Origin: Chryseobacterium sp. JUb7
GTDB taxonomy: Bacteria; Bacteroidota; Bacteroidia; Flavobacteriales; Weeksellaceae
Reading direction: 5' to 3'
NCBI RefSeq assembly: GCF_024806495.1
Contig: NZ_JANUFF010000003.1
Location: 1 to 64,000, forward strand
Length of the DNA stretch: 64,000 nt
A model generated the notes under the pieces. That model did no database searches, had not been told where the DNA came from, and saw nothing but the letters and a program-made list of their open reading frames with translations. The position numbers and the translations under genes were made by a program. Of this stretch, positions 54,235 to 62,721 are shown piece by piece (position 1 is the first letter of the stretch; each line of letters opens with the position of its first letter).

Positions 54235-55173
54235 TTAAATAACAAACTTACTGCTAATTGATTGATGCTCATGAACCATCTTCATAACGTCCGCAAATAA
54301 TGGGGCGCAAGATAGCACTTTTATTTTAGTTGACAAATTATTTTTAACAGGAATTGAGTCAGTTACAATCACTTCCAATAATTTTGAGTTCTCAATATTA
54401 TCATAAGCTTTTCCTGAAAGCACTCCGTGAGTAGCCATTGCTCTTACAGATTTTGCTCCTTTCTCAATCAGAATATCTGCTGCTTTGCAAAGTGTTCCTG
54501 CCGTATCGATCATATCATCAATAAGAATCACATTCTTACCTTCTACATCACCGATAAGGAACATTTCTTCTACAACGTTTGCTTTTTTTCTTTCTTTGTA
54601 AGCAATTACTACTTCTGCGCCTAAGTGACCAGCATAGTTTTTTGCTCTTTTTGCACCTCCCATATCCGGAGAAGCAATGGTAAGGTCTTCAAGATTCAGG
54701 TTTCTGATATAATCTACGAAAATCGTAGACGCATATAAGTGGTCCACCGGAATTTCGAAGAATCCTTGAATCTGGTCTGCGTGAAGATCCATTGTCATTA
54801 CTCTTGTCGCTCCCGCAGCTGTTAAAAGATTAGCAACCAATTTTGCACCGATCGGTGCTCTTGGTTTGTCTTTTCTGTCTTGTCTTGCAAGTCCGAAGTA
54901 CGGAAGTACGACAGTAATGCTTTTTGCAGAAGCTCTTTTCGCAGCATCAATCATTAGAAGAAGCTCCAAAAGATTGTCCGCCGGCGGGAATGTAGATCCG
55001 ATTAGGAATACTCTTCCCCCTCTTACAGATTCGTCCAAAACAGGTTCAAATTCCCCGTCGCTGAACTCCTGAAAGTTGATTTTTCCTAATTCTTTCCCAT
55101 AATGCTGGGCAATTTTCTCTGCCAAGTCCTTACTCGTCCTTGTACAAAATAGATAACTTAACTGATCGGCCAT
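54235..55173 (-). CDS. prs: Ribose-phosphate pyrophosphokinase
   Basis: Makes PRPP from ribose-5-phosphate and ATP for nucleotide, His and Trp synthesis. 312 residues: FSDGEFEPVLDESVRGGRVF, PYFGLARQDRKDKPRAPIGA (ATP/flexible loop), the PRPP-synthetase signature DLHADQIQGFFEIPVDHLYA, and the PRPP-binding loop VILIDDMIDTAGTL. Full length. A -7 box and the upstream gene's terminator lie directly ahead. Confidence 0.97.
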   Translation of the reverse strand: MADQLSYLFCTRTSKDLAEKIAQHYGKELGKINFQEFSDGEFEPVLDESVRGGRVFLIGSTFPPADNLLELLLMIDAAKRASAKSITVVLPYFGLARQDRKDKPRAPIGAKLVANLLTAAGATRVMTMDLHADQIQGFFEIPVDHLYASTIFVDYIRNLNLEDLTIASPDMGGAKRAKNYAGHLGAEVVIAYKERKKANVVEEMFLIGDVEGKNVILIDDMIDTAGTLCKAADILIEKGAKSVRAMATHGVLSGKAYDNIENSKLLEVIVTDSIPVKNNLSTKIKVLSCAPLFADVMKMVHEHQSISSKFVI

Positions 55174-55195
55174 TTTTACTTTTTAAAAGATTTTG

Positions 55196-55203
55196 CAAAT
55201 TTA
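55196..55203 (-). promoter_or_regulatory. -7 promoter box of prs
   Basis: Reads TAAATTTG on the minus strand, 22 bases before the prs ATG. It directly abuts the terminator of the upstream gene, so the -33 region falls inside that hairpin. Confidence 0.6.
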
Positions 55204-55235
55204 AAAAAAAACCACAAGAATCTGTCTTGTGGTTT
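55203..55235 (-). terminator. terminator of the SGNH-hydrolase gene
   Basis: AAACCACAAGA and TCTTGTGGTTT form a perfect 11-bp hairpin followed on the minus strand by a T run. Confidence 0.87.
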
Positions 55236-55258
55236 CTAAGTTTTTATTTATTCCGATT

Positions 55259-56845
55259 TTATTGAGGGAATTTTACTCCTGAATATTTATTCGGATCTAC
55301 CTGTGGTAAAGTAGATTTGTATTTTGCATTAATTGATTTAATAAATTCATTAGCAATGATTGCGTACCCTCTTCCGGTTAAGTGAACGCCATCCAGAGAG
55401 AAAGCTCCCCCGGTAACAAAAGTTGCTGTATACTTCACTCCGTTCCAGGTAATTCCTGCTTTTGAATCCAGTTCTTTCATTTTAGTATTTGCATCTACAA
55501 ATGCAAGATTGTAAGAATCTGCCAGTCCTTTAATAGCAACATTATACGCCTTAACAGCTGTAGAAATATTGCTTACCTCATCTGCTGTAAGAGAAAGCTG
55601 ATCTCCAATCGGGAAGCTGGCCCCATAAATAAACTGAGAACTTGCTGTAGGAGGCTGATTTGTGATCGCATCCAATCCCAAAACCTTACTTGCCGTAAGA
55701 AGAATAAGCTCTCCCTGTTTTGCCTGACGCGTCTGACCGAAAGCATTACCTATAAAAGTCGCCTGATCTAAAGGATATCCTGCAGTTGTCAAAGCTGCGG
55801 TAAGCTGAGCAGAAAGGTTTGTAAGCTTATTATCTTTAATTAAAACCGGGTTATTTCCAGCTGCAACAGGGTTAATTCTATCTCCCTGACCAAAGAAAGT
55901 AAGCGCAGATTTTAACGGACCATAAAGAGTCGTATTCAACTTCTGAGCAGTTGCTGCATCCAGAGGAATTGCATTATAAGGTACTCTTGTAAAGAACGGA
56001 ATACTGGTAACATCAGGAATATTTCCGATGATTCCTTTTGTAGCTCCTACACTTTTAAGACCATCCAATACTCCTTTTATAGAACCCGCCAATACATTAG
56101 GATCTGAAATATCATTAGATTTATAAGTTGCAGGATTTAAGTTTCCGTTTTGCACTGTTGCTGCAGAGTATGTTGTAACTGTCCCTACAGTCTGAGAATT
56201 CGTCCCTCCATTGGTCGCATAAGAAAGTACATCGTTATTTCCGATCCAAAGAGAGAAAAATGTAGGAGCCTGAGACATTGCATCCGCTAAAACCGTAGTT
56301 GTTGCTGAAGAAGCAAATCGTACGAAATAAGGATTAGCCGTTCCTGTAGCCAGCCCTGCAAGACTTCCGTAATTAGGAGCTACCAAATGGAAAGACTTAG
56401 CACCCGGAACTCCCATATTTCTATACGGCCTTCCGGCTGAAATATTATCTAAGGCAGTAGTAGTCGGCAAATTATCCGGAGAAAGGGCCCCGTTAACAAC
56501 TTTTAGTTCAAGCTTTCCAGGAAATAATAAATTCCCCGCTGCATCTTTCAAGTTATTAAACCCTCCGATATCGTTAGGCATCATTGGCTGATTAAAATCA
56601 CCACCTCCTGCAAGTTTCATTTGTCCTGCAATCATACTTGGATAAGATTCATTCTGTCCTGAGCTGTAAAGAGCTCCGTCTCTGTACCCTGAAGTCAAAG
56701 AGTTCCCTAAGGAAACATATCTTGAAAAATCAGCTTCACCACTTGTTACAGGAATATCTTTTACATCCGTATCAAAATCGTGTTCGCAGCTTGTCGTTAA
56801 AAAAAGTGCAGAAACAGCTAATGTTGAAATTATAATTTTTTTCAT
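55259..56845 (-). CDS. SGNH/GDSL-type hydrolase lipoprotein
   Basis: 528 residues. Lipoprotein signal MKKIIISTLAVSALFLTTSC with Cys20 at the lipobox. SGNH blocks are visible: block I YVSLGNSLTSGYRDG (Ser nucleophile), block III SLWIGNNDVLSYA (G-x-N-D), and block V DGVHLTGRGYAIIANEFI (Asp-His pair). Such Bacteroidota lipoproteins are esterases or lipases on the membrane. It follows a FadL-like porin gene by 11 bases on the same strand, a common pairing suggesting joint handling of lipids or esters; the reaction is inferred from the family. Confidence 0.9.
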   Translation of the reverse strand: MKKIIISTLAVSALFLTTSCEHDFDTDVKDIPVTSGEADFSRYVSLGNSLTSGYRDGALYSSGQNESYPSMIAGQMKLAGGGDFNQPMMPNDIGGFNNLKDAAGNLLFPGKLELKVVNGALSPDNLPTTTALDNISAGRPYRNMGVPGAKSFHLVAPNYGSLAGLATGTANPYFVRFASSATTTVLADAMSQAPTFFSLWIGNNDVLSYATNGGTNSQTVGTVTTYSAATVQNGNLNPATYKSNDISDPNVLAGSIKGVLDGLKSVGATKGIIGNIPDVTSIPFFTRVPYNAIPLDAATAQKLNTTLYGPLKSALTFFGQGDRINPVAAGNNPVLIKDNKLTNLSAQLTAALTTAGYPLDQATFIGNAFGQTRQAKQGELILLTASKVLGLDAITNQPPTASSQFIYGASFPIGDQLSLTADEVSNISTAVKAYNVAIKGLADSYNLAFVDANTKMKELDSKAGITWNGVKYTATFVTGGAFSLDGVHLTGRGYAIIANEFIKSINAKYKSTLPQVDPNKYSGVKFPQ

Positions 56846-56856
56846 AGTCTTTTCAA

Positions 56857-58089
56857 TTAAAAAGGATTATAAGATAAACCTAGACCTACATAGAATGCAG
56901 TAGCTGTAGATTGCCCATAAAACTGCAAATAGTCATTTTTCACATCTCTAGCCTGAGGCATCGCGTATCCACCAGCTATATCAACTCCGAATTTTTTCAG
57001 TTTAAATCCTACCCCACCAGTCACTACATAAGTATTATAAGAAGGCGTTTCGGGAATAAAGTTGTCATCAGAATAAGGAGATTCATCATAGTAAGCCCCA
57101 AGACGACCATAGATCATGTTGGTGAAAGCATACTGTGTACCCAATCTGAATGTTTTTGTATTTTTAAAATTCTTAGGAGCAACCAAAATGGTAGGATCTG
57201 CCTGGTTTCCAACAGGAGCATTAGCAAAATCCAACGTCAGCTTGCTGTATCTTTCCCATCCATGGTAGTTGAAATCTGCTGAAATCAACCACTTTGGTGT
57301 AATTTTATACGTTAAACCAATCGTATATTCTTCTACCAATGGTAACATCGCTGTGAAACTGTCTTGTCCCTGAGCATTTAAACCAAGTTGAGAATATACT
57401 GCCGGTGATATATCAAAAGTAGCTTTCCCGTTTTTAGCTTTCATATCTACTGGTGAACGGTACGCAATACTCACATCCAATTTTGGATCAGGTCTGAAGT
57501 AGAAACCGAAACCATACCCGCTTCCGCTGGCTTTTTCATCCTTAATATTAAGGTTTCCGCTGAATTGTGTAACTGCCTTATCCCAGTTCACCTGGCCTCT
57601 TGCATAGATATAACTTGCACCAAATGCAAACCAGTCGTTAAATTTATATGAAATCATTGGCTGGAAGTAGAAACTCTTAAGCTCCAGCTTTTGTACCATT
57701 TCTTTCCCTTCCCAGTCGTAAGGATATTTAATTGTACTTCCGAAAGGAGTAGAAAAACTGAAACCAACAGATAATTTTTCCAATGGTTTATAAGTAATCG
57801 CTCCATAAAGAGGAGTTCCGATAGGATTATCCGTTTCTGTGCTCTGCAAAGTATTTAAGTTCTGGAATGTAACTTTATTACCTGCTGCGAAACCTCCAAT
57901 TGCTATACTCAGCTTCGAAGGAATAAATGACATACCTGCCGGGTTAAAGAATGCCACACTTGCATCTTCAGCATGCGCACTGGTATGTGCCATTGCCAAT
58001 TGCTTTACCCCCTGCAAAGACACTCTGAAGCCTCCCGCATAAGATAGAACACCCGCCAATAAAGCAGTTGATACTAAGATTTTTTTCAT
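56857..58089 (-). CDS. OmpP1/FadL-family outer-membrane transporter
   Basis: 410 residues: signal peptide MKKILVSTALLAGVLSYA, then the FadL-like N-terminal hatch segment (GGFRVSLQGVKQLAMAHTSA, AEDASVAFFNPAGMSFI, the typical 'NPAG' motif), and a 14-stranded-barrel pattern of alternating aromatic strands ending in LGLSYNPF with a C-terminal Phe. FadL proteins admit long-chain fatty acids or hydrophobic aromatics. First gene of a pair with the SGNH lipoprotein. Confidence 0.93.
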   Translation of the reverse strand: MKKILVSTALLAGVLSYAGGFRVSLQGVKQLAMAHTSAHAEDASVAFFNPAGMSFIPSKLSIAIGGFAAGNKVTFQNLNTLQSTETDNPIGTPLYGAITYKPLEKLSVGFSFSTPFGSTIKYPYDWEGKEMVQKLELKSFYFQPMISYKFNDWFAFGASYIYARGQVNWDKAVTQFSGNLNIKDEKASGSGYGFGFYFRPDPKLDVSIAYRSPVDMKAKNGKATFDISPAVYSQLGLNAQGQDSFTAMLPLVEEYTIGLTYKITPKWLISADFNYHGWERYSKLTLDFANAPVGNQADPTILVAPKNFKNTKTFRLGTQYAFTNMIYGRLGAYYDESPYSDDNFIPETPSYNTYVVTGGVGFKLKKFGVDIAGGYAMPQARDVKNDYLQFYGQSTATAFYVGLGLSYNPF

Positions 58090-58336
58090 AGACTATTATT
58101 ATATAACCCAAATATAAAATTATTTTAGTTACGTCTGTTAATAAATCTTAAAATTTTAAACATTATGCTAAAAGAAAATTATGTTTAAAATAGCACTTTA
58201 AGAAATACCCGATTTAAATACATCGTTGTTAAGTACTTAATAAACCTTTCAGTAATAAACTAATTTAAAGTTTAATGTTAAACACACAGATTAGGAATAT
58301 TTGCTTATTTTACAATCGCATAAAGATAAAAATATA

Positions 58337-58344
58337 TAAATTTG
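58337..58344 (+). promoter_or_regulatory. -7 promoter box of the ricT operon
   Basis: TAAATTTG lies 20 bases before the ATG at 58365. It excludes the upstream in-frame ATG at 58275. Confidence 0.6.
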
Positions 58345-58364
58345 CAAGATTAAATATATACAAT

Positions 58365-59807
58365 ATGAGTTGTGGATGTAAAACATCCGGCGATTCTGCA
58401 CATTCTTGCGGACCCAAGAAAACCGCGAATGGCTGTGAAAGTGTAAATACCTGTGGTAATAGTTATAAATTAAGTGTTTTCGACTGGCTTTCTAACATAA
58501 ACAATCCCGCCCCTAATAGGTGTGATTATGTAGAAGTTAGATTTAAAAATGACAGAAAATCGTTTTATAAAAATGTAAATAATGTTCCTTTACATATAGG
58601 TAGCGTAGTAACAGTAGAATCAAGTCCCGGACATGATGTAGGTGTGGTAAGTCTCACCGGCGAACTGGTAAAGATTCAGATGAAAAAGAAGAAATTTTCA
58701 GAAGAATCTGTCCTTAAAATATACAGACAGGCCAACCAGAAAGATCTGGAAGTTTGGCAGGAAGCAAGAAAGAAAGAAGACGGCATAAAGCTGGAGGCGA
58801 GAAAAATCGCCCAGAGACTAGGTCTCGAAATGAAAGTTACAGACGTTGAGTATCAGGGAGATGCCTCAAAAGTAACATTTTATTATACCGCTGACAATCG
58901 CATAGATTTCAGACAGTTAATTAAAGATTATGCAGGCGCCTTCAGAACTAAAATCGATATGAAACAAATCGGTTTCAGACAGGAAGCTGCAAAAGTCGGA
59001 GGTATCGGTTCTTGCGGAAGAGAACTTTGCTGTTCAACATGGTTAACGGATTTCAGATCTGTAAATACCAATGTTGCCAGATATCAGCAGCTCAGCATTA
59101 ATCCTCAGAAACTGGCGGGACAATGCGGTAAGCTTAAATGTTGTCTTAACTATGAACTAGACAGCTATCTTGATGCGCTAAGCAACTTTCCTTCTTCTTC
59201 AACGATGTTGGATACGGAAAAAGGAAGAGCTTTTTGTATCAAAATTGATGTTTTCAAAAAGAAAATGTGGTTTGCTTACGTAGACAGCTCTATGGCATGG
59301 TACGACTTTGATATTGATTTAGTTAAAAAGTTGATCTCTAAAAATAAGCGTGGCGAGAAAATCTTACCTCTTGAAGAATTAAAACAACCTGAAGGACCAT
59401 TACAGACGATTGATCTTATTCAGGAAAACAATGTTGACCGATTCGAAAAGAAAAACAGAGGTCCTAAAAACAGGAATCAGAATCAGAACCAGAACAGACC
59501 AAACAACAATCAGAGCAATCAAAATCAGCAAGGTCCGAAGAAAAACACCAACAGACCTGAAAGACAAGATCGCCCTGAGAGAAGTGAGAGACCGGAAAGA
59601 TCTGAAAAACCTCAAAAACAGGAAAGACCGCAAAACCCAAATGCCAATTCAAATAACCAACCAAGACAACAGAAGCCTCAACAGCCTAAAGTTCAGTTGG
59701 AAAAAGTAGAAGCAGCAGGTTCTGATCAGGAAAAAAAACCACAACAAAATCCGAATAAGAAAAAGTTTAAAAAGAAATTTCCTCCAAAAAAAGACAATAA
59801 TGCGTAA
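58365..59807 (+). CDS. ricT: PSP1-domain protein, RicT-like
   Basis: 480 residues from the ATG at 58365. The N-terminus has a Cys-rich patch (MSCGCKTSG, SCGPKK, NTCGN) and the centre is the PSP1 domain: DRKSFYKN, VTFYYTADNRIDFRQLIKDY, and the cysteine cluster GSCGRELCCSTWL with QCGKLKCCLNYE. In Bacillus, RicT works with RicA and RicF in an Fe-S-containing complex affecting RNase Y. In Bacteroidota the role is less clear. The last 120 residues are a low-complexity Asn/Gln/Arg/Pro tail (many NQNQN and RPER units), possibly RNA-binding. gldH overlaps its end by 8 bases. Confidence 0.9.
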   Translation: MSCGCKTSGDSAHSCGPKKTANGCESVNTCGNSYKLSVFDWLSNINNPAPNRCDYVEVRFKNDRKSFYKNVNNVPLHIGSVVTVESSPGHDVGVVSLTGELVKIQMKKKKFSEESVLKIYRQANQKDLEVWQEARKKEDGIKLEARKIAQRLGLEMKVTDVEYQGDASKVTFYYTADNRIDFRQLIKDYAGAFRTKIDMKQIGFRQEAAKVGGIGSCGRELCCSTWLTDFRSVNTNVARYQQLSINPQKLAGQCGKLKCCLNYELDSYLDALSNFPSSSTMLDTEKGRAFCIKIDVFKKKMWFAYVDSSMAWYDFDIDLVKKLISKNKRGEKILPLEELKQPEGPLQTIDLIQENNVDRFEKKNRGPKNRNQNQNQNRPNNNQSNQNQQGPKKNTNRPERQDRPERSERPERSEKPQKQERPQNPNANSNNQPRQQKPQQPKVQLEKVEAAGSDQEKKPQQNPNKKKFKKKFPPKKDNNA

Positions 59808-60264
59808 AATTTTAGGATTACTTACTCTTATCCTTTTCTTTAGTTGTAATTCTTCTTCTGAAGGAGAAGTTATCATGAATTCCGTTAATAATAAATGGAG
59901 TAAGAAAAGTGAACAAAAATTTAATCTTGAAATTTCAGATCCGCAAAATCCTAAAAATATTATATTTGTTGTAAGAAATAATAACAATTTTCCTTACAGC
60001 AACATAAGATTTATTGTCAATTTTACAGATCTTCAGACCAAGAAAAAGGAAACAGACACTCTAAACTATGTTTTAGCAAAACCAAATGGAGAATGGCTTG
60101 GTACAGGATTTGGTGACACGAAGGAAACTCTTTTTCAGTATAAACTGAATTATAAATTTCCGAAGGAAGGCAAATATCAGATTGGCTTAACCCAGGCCAT
60201 GAGAAATGACAATCTTCCGGGGATTGAAGATATCGGAGTAAAAATAGAAACGGCTAAACCGTAA
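59800..60264 (+). CDS. gldH: Gliding-motility lipoprotein GldH
   Basis: 154 residues, signal peptide with lipobox ILFFSC (Cys16). GldH is required for gliding in Flavobacterium johnsoniae and is conserved in many non-gliding Bacteroidota; its molecular role is unknown. Seen: NNFPYSNIRFIVNFTD, then GEWLGTGFGDTKETLFQYKL and the final GIEDIGVKIE strand. The size and the gene order ricT-gldH-PBP1A match flavobacterial genomes as I know them. PBP1A starts 6 bases after its stop. Confidence 0.88.
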   Translation: MRKILGLLTLILFFSCNSSSEGEVIMNSVNNKWSKKSEQKFNLEISDPQNPKNIIFVVRNNNNFPYSNIRFIVNFTDLQTKKKETDTLNYVLAKPNGEWLGTGFGDTKETLFQYKLNYKFPKEGKYQIGLTQAMRNDNLPGIEDIGVKIETAKP

Positions 60265-60270
60265 TCATAA

Positions 60271-62646
60271 ATGGAACAAAACAAGCAAAACGCTGGAAGT
60301 AAAGGAAAAACATTTCCGCTTCCTCCTAAAAAAAAGAAAGATACCTCTTGGAAAAGGTGGGTTAAATTCATTTGGATTGGGCTTATCGCGGTAGTTTTAG
60401 GTATTTCAGGGCTTTTCTTTGCCGTTTCCCAAGGATTTCTTGGTGAAATGCCTGATGTAAAAGAGCTCGAAAATCCTGATATTTATGTAGCCTCCGAAAT
60501 TATTTCTTCAGACGGAGTACTTTTAGGAAAATTCGAAAAAGAGAAAACACAACCTATCTTTTATAAAGACCTTCCCCCTTATCTTATCTATGCTTTACAA
60601 GCGAAAGAAGATGAGCGTTTCAAAGAACATTCGGGAATTGATTTACAATCTGTTGCCAGAGCTGTTGTTTATGGAGGAAAAAGAGGTGGTGGATCTACGA
60701 TTACCCAGCAGCTTGCAAAGCTACTTTTCACTGGGAATGCCTCTCAAAATAAAGTTCAGAGAGCCTTTCAGAAACTGAAAGAATGGATCGTAGCGGTAAG
60801 TCTTGAAAAAAGATATACTAAAGAAGAAATTATCACTTTATATTTCAATAAATTCGATTTCCTATTCAATGCGAATGGTGTTGAAATGGCTTCTAAGGTA
60901 TACTTTAACAAAAAAACTTCTGAACTTACCCTTCCGGAAGCTGCTACGTTTGTAGCCATGCTTGAAAATCCCAGAAAAAACAATCCTTATAGAAACCCGG
61001 AAAAAGCGAAAGAAAGAAGAAACGTTGTATTGGAACAAATGCTTAAAACCGGTTATATTGACCAAGCAACGTATGACAAAGCTACCAGTACACCTATCGA
61101 AGTTGACTTTCATCCAATCAAAAATATTTCGGATGGATATTCAGCTTACTATAAGTTTTATCTAAGAAAAGAAATTGATAAATACCTTACTGATTACGAA
61201 AAGGAAACCGGCAAAAAATTAAACCTTTATAAGGACGGTTTAAAAATATATGTTACTCTTGATTCAAAAATGCAAAAATATGCAGAAGATGCAATCAGAG
61301 AACATTTAACAGATCTTCAGAAAAGATTTGATGCAGAACAGAGAGGTAGAAAAAACAGACCGTTCTATTACCTGAATGATAAGCAGATCAATAGCGTAAT
61401 GATGCAGGCGGTAAGAAGAACAGGTCGCTACAAAATGCTGAAAGCAGATAAGATGCCTGAAGATTCCATTATGATGGAGTTCAAAAAACCTATCAAAACA
61501 TCCCGTTTCACATGGAATGGTGAAGAAGAGGTAGAAATGTCTCCTTGGGATTCTATCAGATATCATAAACAAATTGCACAGGCAGGATTGATGTCTATGG
61601 TTCCTGGAACAGGTGAAATTAAAGCCTGGGTTGGAGGTATTGACTGGCAGCATTTCCAATATGATCATATCAAGCAAGGTAAGAGACAGGTAGGGTCGAC
61701 ATTTAAACCATTCGTATACGCTACAGCTATTATGAAATTGGGAATGACTCCTTGTTCAGCCGTATCCAACGCAACCTATGATCACAAAGGATGGCACGTC
61801 CCGGGCCGAGGAGGAATGCTAACACTTAAAGACGGCTTAGCTCATTCTCAAAACCCTATTGCAGCTCGTCTTATTGAAATGACAGGTGTAGACGCAGTTA
61901 TTCAGACTGCAAGAGATTTGGGAGTAACAGAAGATATTCCAAGAAACAATACAATCGCCTTAGGTTCATCTGATATTACAATTTTTGAGATGTTAGGTGC
62001 TTACAGTACTTTTGCTAACTACGGAAATCACAACAAACCGGAAATGATCTGGAGAATTGAAGATGCCAATGGTAGAGTCATCAAAGAGGTAAATGTAGAA
62101 CCAAAAGAAGTTATGAACCCTATGTATGCTTACACCATGATTGAACTGATGAAAGGAGTAGCACAATATGGTACAGCATCTGGTGAATTAGGAAGAAGAG
62201 GAGTTTCAAAAGATATTGACATTGCCGCTAAAACAGGTACTACTCAGAATAACTCAGACGGTTGGTTTATGGGAATTACACCAAAATTAGCAACCGGTGC
62301 ATGGGTTGGATGGGAAGACAGAGCGACCCACTTCTACGGAACCGGCGAAGGTCAGGGTGCAAAAATGGCATTACCAATCTGGGCTATATTCATGAAAAAA
62401 GTATGGGCCGACAAAAGTTTAGGGGTTTCACCTGATGACAAGTTTGTAAAACCTTCCGACTGGAAAGACGGCTGCTCAAACCTTAAAGGCATTGGCGGTG
62501 GTTACGGAGACGACGGTGGACTTCAAACAATCGATGAGATTAAAAATCCTAAACCTGTAGATCCTACTCCAAAGAATACAGATAAAAAAGAAGAAAACAT
62601 TAATGAAAATCTTCATTCTTCAGATGAGGTAGATTTCAATAAATAA
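60271..62646 (+). CDS. Bifunctional penicillin-binding protein 1A
   Basis: 791 residues, class A PBP making and cross-linking peptidoglycan. One membrane helix lies at about 30-52. Transglycosylase domain (family GT51): ALQAKEDERFKEHSGIDLQS with catalytic Glu, then KRGGGSTITQQLAKLLF. Transpeptidase domain: S-x-x-K in GSTFKPFVYATA, S-x-N in AHSQNPIAARL, KTG in IAAKTGTTQNNSDGWF. The C-terminus is a short charged, low-complexity tail. Third gene of the ricT operon, closed by a terminator. Confidence 0.95.
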   Translation: MEQNKQNAGSKGKTFPLPPKKKKDTSWKRWVKFIWIGLIAVVLGISGLFFAVSQGFLGEMPDVKELENPDIYVASEIISSDGVLLGKFEKEKTQPIFYKDLPPYLIYALQAKEDERFKEHSGIDLQSVARAVVYGGKRGGGSTITQQLAKLLFTGNASQNKVQRAFQKLKEWIVAVSLEKRYTKEEIITLYFNKFDFLFNANGVEMASKVYFNKKTSELTLPEAATFVAMLENPRKNNPYRNPEKAKERRNVVLEQMLKTGYIDQATYDKATSTPIEVDFHPIKNISDGYSAYYKFYLRKEIDKYLTDYEKETGKKLNLYKDGLKIYVTLDSKMQKYAEDAIREHLTDLQKRFDAEQRGRKNRPFYYLNDKQINSVMMQAVRRTGRYKMLKADKMPEDSIMMEFKKPIKTSRFTWNGEEEVEMSPWDSIRYHKQIAQAGLMSMVPGTGEIKAWVGGIDWQHFQYDHIKQGKRQVGSTFKPFVYATAIMKLGMTPCSAVSNATYDHKGWHVPGRGGMLTLKDGLAHSQNPIAARLIEMTGVDAVIQTARDLGVTEDIPRNNTIALGSSDITIFEMLGAYSTFANYGNHNKPEMIWRIEDANGRVIKEVNVEPKEVMNPMYAYTMIELMKGVAQYGTASGELGRRGVSKDIDIAAKTGTTQNNSDGWFMGITPKLATGAWVGWEDRATHFYGTGEGQGAKMALPIWAIFMKKVWADKSLGVSPDDKFVKPSDWKDGCSNLKGIGGGYGDDGGLQTIDEIKNPKPVDPTPKNTDKKEENINENLHSSDEVDFNK

Positions 62647-62666
62647 ATTCTCTTTTAGAAATACAC

Positions 62667-62702
62667 AAGACCTTTCAATTTATTTGAAAGGTCTTTCTTT
62701 TA
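62667..62702 (+). terminator. intrinsic terminator of the ricT-gldH-PBP1A operon
   Basis: AAGACCTTTCAA and TTGAAAGGTCTT form a perfect 12-bp hairpin with a T-rich tail. Confidence 0.88.
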
Positions 62703-62709
62703 TAATTAA

Positions 62710-62717
62710 TACCTTTG
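62710..62717 (+). promoter_or_regulatory. -7 promoter box of selO, nearly leaderless
   Basis: TACCTTTG (perfect TAnnTTTG) ends 4 bases before the ATG at 62722, so RNA would start at or next to the start codon. The -33 region must lie inside the preceding terminator. Confidence 0.5.
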
Positions 62718-62721
62718 AATT